Origin: Mantis religiosa
Taxonomy: Eukaryota > Arthropoda > Insecta > Mantodea > Mantidae
Length of the DNA stretch: 64,000 nucleotides
Assembly (NCBI GenBank): GCA_030765055.1
Contig: CM060953.1
Coordinates: 7,075,800-7,139,799, forward strand
Reading direction: 5' to 3'
A model generated the notes under the pieces. The model did not search any database, had not been told where the DNA came from, and worked only from the letters and a program-made list of their open reading frames with translations. This document shows, one piece after another, positions 32,489 through 42,500 of this stretch (position 1 is its first letter; each line of letters begins with the position of its first letter). A program made the position numbers and the translations under genes.

Positions 32489-33430
32489 TTTGCAGTTTTT
32501 TCACTGTAATTCTAAGAGTCAGTAATTGACAAATTAAAACTTAGGTGCAGTAAGTTCTTTAAAATTCTGACGTCTACTTTAAAAATACATCTGCTGAACA
32601 GGTTGGCCAAACACCACCACCCATTCACACATGGTTAAAACAACTTACGCAATAGTATTGCGTCAACATGGTTGCTAAGCAACCTGGCACCCAAACACCG
32701 GTAGAATGCAATTCAGTGATCATTATATGCATGAGGGGTTCAGCCTCTTAGCAAATAGTTCTTCTATGAATTTGTTTTCGATTAATTGTTACACGAGAAA
32801 ACTTTTTTTGTTGGTATATTTTGATAATTAATTGTGTTATTATCCAGCTGTCATTTATAAAAACAAAAAGATGCGCTCTGTGGAAGCGCCCAGCTGGGCA
32901 TTCTACCCGCATTTTTGTTCCAACCAATTTTTGCCACTGTAGTCAATCTAACGTTTTGATTGGTCGGCTAGTGTAGAAGGAATCGAAGCACATACAAATA
33001 CTGAATTTCACTTTGTCATGTTAAAAATAAAACAACTGATTAGATATCTTGGAAGCTGCGGGCCAAAGTTTGCATTAATCCATTTTCCGAGAGAAAGTTT
33101 TATATTATTTGCAATCACATTCAATGCAAATATCACGATACAAACTGATCTACTTACTGTTCGTTAATTTAACCTTCAATCGGAAGGACATCGACGGTTC
33201 TGGGTAATGTTAGGAAAAGAGCAAGTATACGATAGCAACCCAAATACGAGTTGGATATTAACGATTACTTGCTGTTTCTTTTAATATACTAATTTACTGT
33301 ACTATACTAACTATAACATTGACAATAAACTCAGTTCAATTCAACTACGGTTCCAACACGGAAAAATGGGGAGGGAGCGAAATTAATACTTTTAAAATAA
33401 ATGCGGGGCATGCAATAAAAATCTCTTGGT
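32489..33430. other. upstream of the SLC46-like gene
   Basis: No coding region seen on either strand. It should contain the promoter of the minus-strand gene, but no TATA box or clear initiator stands out. Confidence 0.35.
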
Positions 33431-33551
33431 TTCTTAAACTAGAAGAATCTTAATTGTAAGTGAAGGCTGAATAGGGTACACCCCTAAAACTGTCATAGGG
33501 CGAAATAAGCCCAGGATGAGATAAACCCATGGGCAAATAGGCCCTAAAATC

Positions 33552-33600
33552 CCAGTAGTCGTAGTAGTCGTAGCAGCAGCAGCAGCAGTAGTAGTAGTTT
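33552..33600. repeat. trinucleotide repeat (AGT/AGC type), right at the LINE 3' end
   Basis: GTAGTCGTAGTAGTCGTAGC is followed by five AGC and several AGT units. It directly abuts the T-run (A-tail in minus orientation) that ends the R1-like LINE. Confidence 0.8.
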
Positions 33601-33672
33601 TTTTTTTAGTTTTTTTAGGCAGGGGAAAAATTTTCAAAAGACGCCGAGCTCGGCGAGTTGGATTCTCACCAA

Positions 33673-33674
<2 letters not shown>

Positions 33675-33727
<53 letters not shown>
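33675..33727. repeat. A53 homopolymer
   Basis: 53 uninterrupted A on the plus strand, inside the 3' UTR of the minus-strand LINE, so it is a T-run in element orientation and not its A-tail. Confidence 0.9.
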
Positions 33728-33731
<4 letters not shown>

Positions 33732-33907
33732 CGAGTCACAAGAGACTTCTTCCTGGGACCACCAATTGGTATTACTTCAAGATGAATGGCAATAAAGATG
33801 GTCAACGTACTGACGTACCAATGGAGGATTTAGAGCACCTTATGGCCTTAATGAGGAAGCAGATGTAGGCGGATATTTTGGAAGTATACGCAGCGGCCGC
33901 GGCCGTC

Positions 33908-36060
33908 TTACGCTCGGCGGTCGTGCTGCTCTTTCGCCTTGAGGATGGTTGTAATCATTCTGGCAATAGCATTGCAGTTTTCCCGGGACTCCAGCATAAT
34001 TGGAAGAATAGTTGATAGAGTAACAACCTGACCGATTTTAGCGTAGCAACGATGACGGTGATTTAGCCATTGAGAGCAATCCAGAATCGCATGCTCAGGA
34101 GTGTCCGTTTGGGCGCAATAAGGGCAGAGGTCGGAGTTAACGAGCCCCATACGGTGCAAGTAGGATTGGAAACCGCCATGGCCTGTCAGGAACTGAGTAA
34201 CATAATACCCAACATCTCCATGCTGTCGAGAGAGCCAGGGAGTGATCTCCGGAATCAGCAGCTTGGTCCATTGTGCCTTGTGGGTTTCCTGAGTCCATTC
34301 CGCCTGCCACCGTCGATTGGTATGGGCCCGAACCAAGAGTCGTTGCTGTGGCGAACCAGTCCCATGAGTATAGGTGCCCTCTTGCACCAAGAGATGGATG
34401 GGGAGGATGCCGGCGACAACTTGCAAAGCCTTCGTTGAGGTAGTCCGATAGGCACTCAGACACGCAGTGCAACTTTCCGCTGTACGCGTTCTAGCCAGGT
34501 GCGGTAGATGGCCTTATCCAGGCATGATTTCCAAGCCGTGGCACCATACAAAAGAATGGAATGGACCACACTACCAAGGAGGGTCCTTGAGCTGGCTTTA
34601 GGACCACCGACATTGGGCATCAAACGTCCTAAGGTGGCGATGACCTTTTCGGCCTTGCGAGTCACATACTGCAGATGGGCACCAGGATACATATTGTGGC
34701 CAAATTTAAGGCCGAGATAACGTAAGTGTCTCTGAGACCGGAGGTCCATACCACTAAGGTGAACTGTAATATCCCGTAGGGAGCGTCTCCCCTCCAGAAT
34801 CACAAGTTTGGTCTTCTGTGTAGCCAAATGTAACCCCTTTTGCAGCATCCACATTTTAAGGCGATGAACAGCCCATTCTATCCTCTCTGCCACTTCCGCT
34901 TGAGATCCTCCAGATACAAGGACAGCAAGATCATCGGCGTATGCGATAGATGTTGATCCCGAAGGCAAAGGCACTCGGAGGACATCATCTTAATAGATGT
35001 TCCACAGAGTGGGTCCCAAAACCGAACCCTGAGGCACTCCACAAGTCATATCCAATATTTCAGCGCCGCCAACTAAAAGCCTCCGATTGTGGAAATAACT
35101 GCAGAGATGTCGAAGCAAATAAGGGTAATGCGACGTCGCCTCAGGTTCGATACGATGCCAGTCCACTTCGCCGAGTTAAAGGCATTTTTAACGTCCAGCG
35201 TTACTAAGACTACATAGCAAGGAGAAAGCGTCTGGGCCTCCGTCACGAAAGATTGTACAGCCTCAATAGCATCCATGGTCGACAAGCCTTGCCGGAAACC
35301 AATTTTACGAGGAGATAGGCCCTCCCCGTCCTCAATTTCCGAGATTAAACGTCTGTTGAGAATATGCTCCATAAGTTTTCCTAACACATTAAGCAGGCAA
35401 ATGGGCCGGTAGGACGTACTCCCTCCAGGCGGACTGGGTTTTGCAAGAAGAATAAGTTTGCCAAGTTTCCAGGCACTAGGAAATTCACCGGAGGACAAAA
35501 TAGAATTAAAGAAATCCAGGAGAAGCTCCGGTTTCTCAACAGCAAGAAGTCGCACAACCTCCGGAGGACGCCATCGGGGCCACCGGCTTTGCCAGACTTG
35601 AGGCGGTGTCCTGCGGCGCAGATCTCAGCAACTGTACAGATGGGAATAGTCGCAATGTCTACGAGAATCTCCGGCCAGATACGCCGAGCATGTGCAGGAA
35701 ACAATATTCTGGCGATGTGAAGCTGTTCTTCATCACTAAGAGCCTTAGGTGAGCGGAAGCCAAGTTTCCCAGTAACAATTTGGTAGCCCAGACCACACAC
35801 ATCAGAGTCAACCTTGGCACAAAGGGAGCTCCAGGCAGCACGTTTAGCCGTCAAAATGGCAATTTTAAGGGCTTTACGACAGTCCCGGTAGGCGCGTAAT
35901 GCATCTTGTTTGTCAGAAGCGGCGACATTACGTCTGTTGATTATGGTAAGATGGCGCTTAGCCTTATTGCACTGCCGCCGCAAGTCAGCTATATCAGCAT
36001 TCCACCAGTAGGTGCCTTTACGACCCCCGCGGGAGCGTTTCCGAGGTAAAACACAGGCAC
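33908..36060 (-). pseudogene. R1-like LINE ORF2, reverse transcriptase and C-terminal domain, broken
   Basis: The order on the minus strand is RKGTYWWNADIADLRRQCNK, GKAGGPDGV, YRPICLLNVLGKLMEHIL, RKIGFRQGLSTMDAI, TLDVKNAFNSAKW, GVPQGSVLGPTLWNIY, then a TAA at about 34993. It continues with IAYADDLAVLVSG, LRYLGLKFG, SAYRTTSTKALQVVAGILPI, and finally QFLTGHGGFQSYL and a CPYC..TPEHAILDC zinc motif. The wording SAYRTTS..AL..VAGI.PI is typical of the R1 clade. Frame changes lie near 35570, 35090 and 34470. Confidence 0.85.
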
Positions 36061-36069
36061 AGGCGTTGT

Positions 36070-36165
<96 letters not shown>
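36070..36165. repeat. (AGT)n microsatellite, about 32 units
   Basis: A pure AGT repeat adjoining the truncated 5' end of the R1-like LINE. Confidence 0.97.
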
Positions 36166-36249
36166 GATAGTGGACTAATATGGGATAAACATACAGAAAT
36201 TTTGTGTGATATTCTTAGTAAATCAGTTTATTTATTAATATACTTTAAA

Positions 36250-37640
36250 GTAGGGGCGGACTGTCGTTAACAGCCAGATGGGCCGGGCCCCACCGATATC
36301 ACGCTACTTATAGGTGTTATTTAATTTGAAGAAAAAAATAATTTATTTAATTGTAATAATCATTATAATCAATAATTTATTGTACTACGATTCTTAATGA
36401 TTACCGAAGCAAGCAACTCGCAGTGTTGTACACGCACACCTCGCCTCGCCTTGCCTCGCCTCGTCGCGAAGGGGCAGATTACACGGGCCCACGGTCACGC
36501 CTCACTCTCCTGCTCTCCTCTTCCTACATCGCATTCAGTAACCCTTGGGGCCAGCTGGTTGCGGCCCGGAGTATGAAGTTTAGCATTCGTGTGATTGTAG
36601 TTGGAATATTAATTGTTTGATAGACAAAGTAGTGCAGTTTTAAAATGAATAGAGTAGATTATTTATTCAAAAGTTCCTTTCATTCATTAAAGGCAGACGA
36701 AAAACTTTAAATGATACGATTAGGTGCTCATCAAACGAAATGCAACAAGAAGGCAAAAAACAGAGGACTTTCTATAACAGCTTAATAAGAATTCGTGCTT
36801 TACAGTATGTTGAATCAGCTGTATCTGAAATTCGTGAGAACAGTGTAAGATACCGGATTGATGATAACTTTCCTTTTTTCTCTCAAGAAAGTGACTGAAT
36901 TACGGTTCTGAAGTAAATCTGAATTCAGATGTGTGACATAGTGGTCAACCAAATGAAAGGACATTCCAACAGTCTCATATATTTAATACTTTTGGGATTA
37001 TTGATGCAAAGAAATATATTATACTCAGAGAAAATTTCCATGCTGACTCTGTAAGAAAATTTGCATTGAATTACAATCCCATCTCCTATGAAAAGTTAAA
37101 AAATGAACTGTTAGTGATTTATCATAATGATATATTCAAAGATATCTCTTCACTCAGTGAACACTTCATTTTGTCATGCAACATTTCTTTGAGAAAGCTT
37201 CTTCTAAAGTACACTAAACGTTGCAAATTGTACTAACAGCTCGTTTTCAGCAGCCAAGGCAGAGAGAACTTTCAGTACATTGAATTAAGTCTTTCGTTGG
37301 GAACATTATGGGCCAAGATAGGCTTAATTCCTTGGCTGTTTGTTCCATTTCATAAAGAGGGAATTAGTGAAATTCCTAACCTCAACAACAGAGTGACAGA
37401 AATGTTTGTCGCCCAGAATAATAGATGTGCTCAGCTCTTTTACAAGTAACACTGCTACTTCTTTGTAATTATTTACGAATGTATAACGTTCGCCTTATTT
37501 GTGCTGTTGCAGTGTTTTTGACAATGCAACTATATATGACAGTTTTAAAGGCATAACTGCATTTCTACACATACAAGCATCTACACATTTGGTCCCACCA
37601 AGAAAAATGCTCACGAGCCGCCACTCTCTTGTGTGATATA
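36250..37640 (+). pseudogene. hAT transposon relic (ZMYM/TTF-type hAT)
   Basis: The C-terminal dimerisation block is readable near 37245-37420. AAKAERTFSTL is followed by MGQDRLNSLAVCSIS in another frame, then ISEIPNLNNRVTEMF. This is the hATC signature in degraded form. GGGGCGGACTG at 36252 and its approximate complement at about 37615 may be the inverted ends. Many stops are present and no open frame remains. Confidence 0.6.
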
Positions 37641-37850
37641 GAGATCTGGGGTGGTGGTGCTGAAGTTAATATGAAAAGATTATTTGTTCTACAAAAAGGT
37701 GTGTAAGAATAATATATGTATCTATTGCTCTAACATCAAAAGAATTGTGTGAAGAAACATTTATTCAAAATAACATGTTAACGTTATACTCACTGTATGC
37801 GTATCGTGTCATAAATGTACACGTGTTCAAAGAGTAACTGACAAAGACGC
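37615..37850 (+). pseudogene. CR1/Daphne-like LINE fragment
   Basis: IEIWGGGAEVNMKRLFVLQK, then (shifted) VRIIYVSIAL..ELCEETF and LTLYSLYAYRVIN resemble the region after the RT palm (WG......IQKRAIRI...CR..F...LTL). It is short and degenerate. Confidence 0.45.
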
Positions 37851-37959
37851 TAATGTGATAGGAATTAAACGCATAATAAATTACCTGCAATGCTAAATTA
37901 AACCATATTTAAACGTCAACTTGTATTCAAATACCTGTGTAATCTTAAGTAATTGTAAG

Positions 37960-38770
37960 TAATTATTTAACTATGGTTTTTATAGGATTACAGCACTGAA
38001 TTTATTATATATATGTGTGTATTTAATTTGTACTGATAAAGTCAAAATTCTGTAAGGACCTATGACTAATAGATTCTGAACTGAATGGAAAGTCCTAGGA
38101 AATGCGTATGTGACAGTTTCAATGGCCCATAACATAATGCATGGTGAAAAACCCAGAACCACTTTCTTGAAAATATTCCGGCTGCGAAGTGGGAACGACG
38201 GACCAGAAGTCCATGCTCTAAAACGATCAAATATGCATGCAAACAGACCCTTAATAATCTTAATAATATGCAAAAAGGAAAAAAAAAAACACATACACCA
38301 AACTGACTCAATAATGATCCCTGAGAATAGAGGAAAAAAGTTAGCAACAAATTAATAAGCTTACTTCATTCTTTATAGGTTAAAATGGATATGACCCCCT
38401 TGCCGACGTTCACTAATTAGTTGTAGTTTTCAATCATCACTTTACACAAGCTTCCAACAGAAAAGCTTCTTTTGATGTCGTTCAAAATGTTTCTGTATCG
38501 CGAAAAACTTCCCTCTGTATCGCTGATGGAAACTGCTCCACAGACAAAGATGGCGTGGTAGATGGGTTTTCCTCAAGAATGTGTTGAGTATTGCACATCT
38601 GTTTACAACCAGGAAGTTTGGGGACTATGCTGTTCACTTTCTTTTTCACGTTTTGACATGCACTACAGGAACACAACTAGTTTGCATAGTGTTTCTTCAA
38701 AAATATTTAGTGATTCATTTAGGTGATTCTCCAAAGTTTCCAGTAACTGTTGTGCGAGTAAGGGGAAACC
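37960..38770. other. AT-rich intergenic stretch
   Basis: Overlapping minus-strand ORFs at 37980-38350 show no recognisable domain and no codon-level support. Nothing else was recognised. Confidence 0.35.
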
Positions 38771-38777
38771 TAGAACA

Positions 38778-39065
38778 TTGAGTCATATCGGACGATGAAT
38801 GAAATGATGTTTAAATAATTACAGGATACATAGTGCTTAGATTACCAGACATTCATCTTTCAGGATAAGAGAAACCCTCCAACGTTAAGTCATATCGGAC
38901 GATGAATGACATGATGTTCAAATAAGTACAAGGTACATAGAGCTTACATTTACCATTCATCTTTCAGTATAAGGGGGAAAAAAGCGGATAACTCGCTTTG
39001 ACTAAAATTCGAACTTGAAACCTCCTAAACGTGTGGGAATGATGAAAGTGGTTCTGCTAAAGAAC
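38778..39065 (-). mobile_element. SINE-related sequence with internal duplication
   Basis: The body segment containing GTCATATCGGACGATGAATG occurs twice (38782 and 38891), each time followed by CATTCATCTTTCAG. A tRNA-like head on the minus strand (GTTCGAATTTTAGTCAAAGC) follows at about 39000. The family is related to the main SINE, whose tail contains the same CGTCCGATATGACTTAA. Confidence 0.6.
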
Positions 39066-39556
39066 GAACTCCATTCCTCACAGTGATAAACTATAGTAAG
39101 ACATATGACAAATCGAGTTGTTTGGTTGAGGTCACAGATATATAGTTGAGATACTAAGGTAGCCGAAGTAAATTTATGGAATAAAATCCGATAGAGTAGG
39201 AAGTATTGTTATGGACTTAATTTCGACCAAATTGGAAGTCAATACTTAATGTCATGAAACTAGAAGTGCCAATTCTGGAAATAGGAATGGTTACTTTTAC
39301 TTCCAATGAGGGTAGCATTCCTTTGTAAATTTTCCGTCACCTGTGACATGTGCACAGAAGTACCTACATGTACCTACAACATGTGTCAATTGTTAAGTCT
39401 CCGAGCATTCATAAGAGCCAACTATTAAGTTTAGATTTGGTCAGATACAAAATTTGTAACGACTCTGATGTTTTAAAGAGAAAGCTCTCAGATCAGTTGT
39501 TAAAATCTTGAAGTAATGATTAGGATATTTTGTCTTCATGAGCTTAAAGTCAAAGC

Positions 39557-39588
39557 ATGTCAAATCTTCTGAAAAATTTCGAATGCAG
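39557..39588 (+). other. NR2C2AP: NR2C2AP homologue, exon 1
   Basis: Ten codons plus two bases, ending at GTTAGA. Intron 1 spans 39589-41709 and holds AT-rich sequence with no recognised repeat head. Confidence 0.65.
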
Positions 39589-42500
39589 GTTAGAACTGAT
39601 GCACTAACTTAAGTAACAAATGTAATGTGTTTATGTATTGCAAAGCAAAAGACAAATTTACGAAGGATTAAGATTCACAAGGAATGCTAAAACGGCGTTC
39701 GGAGGTTACCTCTTATCATGCGTGTTCAAGATATTATGTTTCATCATGTGCCACTCTTTACTAGGGGAAGCAATTACAAAAATTAACCGATGGTTGTACA
39801 AGCAATAGTTAAAATGGAGTAGAAATGAGTGAAAATGAAATGTCAGTGTTTTCCAACCTTTAAACACCATAATAGGAAATGATAGACAAATGTATAGTAT
39901 AGACATTTAACCATTTCAGCAGAATACAGAATAACTGACCTCGATGGCTGTAGTACGGTAGTATTGTCTAGCAGACAGTAGCGTTTACACACCGAATCCA
40001 AAAAGGAATTATTTCGTATAGACCATATATGTTAGATGCTTTTGAATGTTATAGGAGCATTTGATATGCTTGGCTTCTCTTGTTTATAAAATCCACCGCG
40101 AAGAAGTTTCAGGGACATCTTGTACAAATACTAACCTTACACCGCCTTACGCTTTCTCTAACAACTAAAACATACACACATTAGCAGTTGTTTTCTTTTT
40201 CTTTCATACGCACTGTTTGGAAATTTTTGCACTTTACCTTCTGGGCTTTTTGGTATCTTTAAATAACTAAATAAATCCCTACATGTTTCCGCAAATCCAC
40301 ATTTTGAAGCTCTCTTAATCCAAGAAGAAGCCTTTTAGAAAAAGCCTCTGTAAACAGCATAACTGAAAACACAAAGTTGGTTAATACTAAAAATATTTTA
40401 GTTCAGCATCTCTTAAGTATGGAACATGAACTCCCCCTCCCCTCCAATAATTTGGATTAAAATATTATATTAAAAAATGGCTCTTAATTATCTGGATAAA
40501 GATGTATCTTAACATATTTGCATTGGAACATTTATATCTTGAATTTTCTACAAATGGCCTGTAAGTCCTTTCATTATAAATAGCTTCTGTATAATTGGTA
40601 AATTGTAAAGGAAAGAAAATCTAACTATGCGAAAGAATGTCCAGCTTGTTAAAAATACCCAATTTGTCAAACAAACGTTTTTGAGAGGTTAAATATTGTC
40701 AATATAATTGTAGTTATTGGAAGTGCTATATGCAATTTTTCAATTGTCTGTTGCATTTTGTTTCTTCTTTCTGCAGTGTTTCATGCACATCCAAAGTTAT
40801 GGAATTTTAAAGCTATTGTGTAGTAATGCACTTTATAAAAATCTGGCTCACTTTAGTCTACTGGCACCTTCTTATATATACAAGGAAATGTGTAAAATTT
40901 AACATGAAAGTTTATTTTAATTAACAGGAAGTTAGCTAATCTAAAATTCTATATTTTAAAATAATTGTTGTGAGGATAAATTGTTTATTAGGCACTGTTT
41001 ATACATATTCTGTTAAACTGATATAATAATGTAAATAAAAACAAATGCTTTAGTAGAAGTAAAAGTAAATAACACTCTATTGACAGTGAAGCAGATATAA
41101 TTTACTGAACGTAGAAAAAGCGGTTTGTAAAGAGTGAGTAGAGAGTGCCATGTAAATGCAGCACATACTGATGTAAGTATTTAACAACATGGAAACTTTT
41201 TTACAAGTTTTTTATTGCACAATAGTGACATCTTTTTGAAAATATTATTATTAAGAGATCTGTGAAAATAATATTGAATATGCACTAATCAGTAAAGTGT
41301 CTTATAGGACAAAAATTGCCATATGGTTCACTGACACAAGCAGAGGTATAACTGGAATCTTTATTGAATTAGATAAATGACTCGTAACGTTGGAATGCAT
41401 TTCATTATATATCAAGCGTCAACTTTACATTATAAATCTTGGACTGTAATTGACTCAACACTGTTATTAATACAAGGGGTCACATGAAAATTTTGAATAT
41501 TTTTTAACTAAAATGGAACATTAGTGTATCATTTTTTGACAATTCAAGTGGCTAGAATAATGAACTTTTGCAAGAATAGTTAATGAAAGTGAGTAGAGAA
41601 AGTCATCTGAATACAACACATCAGATTTATTCTTTTACTCTCAAGTGTGTTACATTTTCTGTTACTTTAAGGAAATTGCATACCTAACCTTACTGGAATC
41701 CTTTTTCAGGGTAAGTTCTGTTTTGAACAGAGATGTTAAGCAGTTTGGAAAGAAATATCTCTTTGATGGTGATGAGGAAACTTGTTGGAACTCAGATCAG
41801 GTACAGTACAATCAAAAACATAGCAATATAACTTCACAAAACCTAAGTAGTCATTATATAAGTGCAGTTCCAGGCCATCGATTTTTGACTAAATGTTAGA
41901 AATAAAGAATTATTCAGGACCTCTGCAACAAATTGTGAAAGAATACGACTTGCATAGAATATCATTTTTTGTTAAACGATCAATGTTGGCTGATGCATTG
42001 TTGAGGAGTCATATGTTCATGGAGAATGTGTCACTTATAGGGAGAAGTGGGTAGAAAGAGGGGGACTTGTAAGACCAGTGTGATCACCCAACTTAACAGA
42101 GCTTTGATTAAAAGCATTGAAAGTTCAGCTAATTTCATATTAAAACCTTATTGAGTCATGTTTTATTAAAACTTAAAACTGTTTAAATGTCAACTATTAT
42201 TTATTTATTATCCAATTTTTTGATTCCTATTTTACCCAAAGGTATATTAGGAATATAGTTTACAAATTTATGAATATAATACAATTTACAAAAAACATAA
42301 CAAAATTCACTATCAAGCTGACAAATAGTAAACATCAAGATGATTTCCAATGTGTAAGGACTATGATACAATAAAGCATAAAATTAGTATTATTTTGAAT
42401 CGAACTAATACTCAATGCTCCATTTATTGTTAGTATTTACCTAGAGTGCGTTTCGTTAGGATCTTCATAAAGAAATATGAAAGAAAATTGTTTAATTTTG

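Larger units (their letters stand above)
33601..36069 (-). mobile_element. 5'-truncated R1-like LINE sitting in a trinucleotide repeat
   Basis: The minus-strand element runs from 36069 (truncated just after the endonuclease domain) to an A-rich end at 33600. Both sides are AGT/AGC-type repeats: 36070-36165 on one side and 33552-33600 on the other. The 3' UTR contains a 53-base homopolymer (33675-33727) and a small hairpin CGCCGAGCTCGGCG. R1-clade LINEs are known for sequence-specific insertion, so microsatellite targeting is plausible. Confidence 0.75.

Noticed and set aside
33434..33805. Minus-strand ORF with a poly-Phe tract and Thr/Ala runs
   Set aside because: Produced by the A53 homopolymer and the trinucleotide repeat; not a protein.
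36068..36166. CRISPR-like regular repeat
   Set aside because: A pure trinucleotide microsatellite without spacers, in a eukaryotic genome.
37980..38350. Minus-strand ORFs of 94-104 codons, some hydrophobic
   Set aside because: No recognisable family, no splice-site support, and AT-driven composition.
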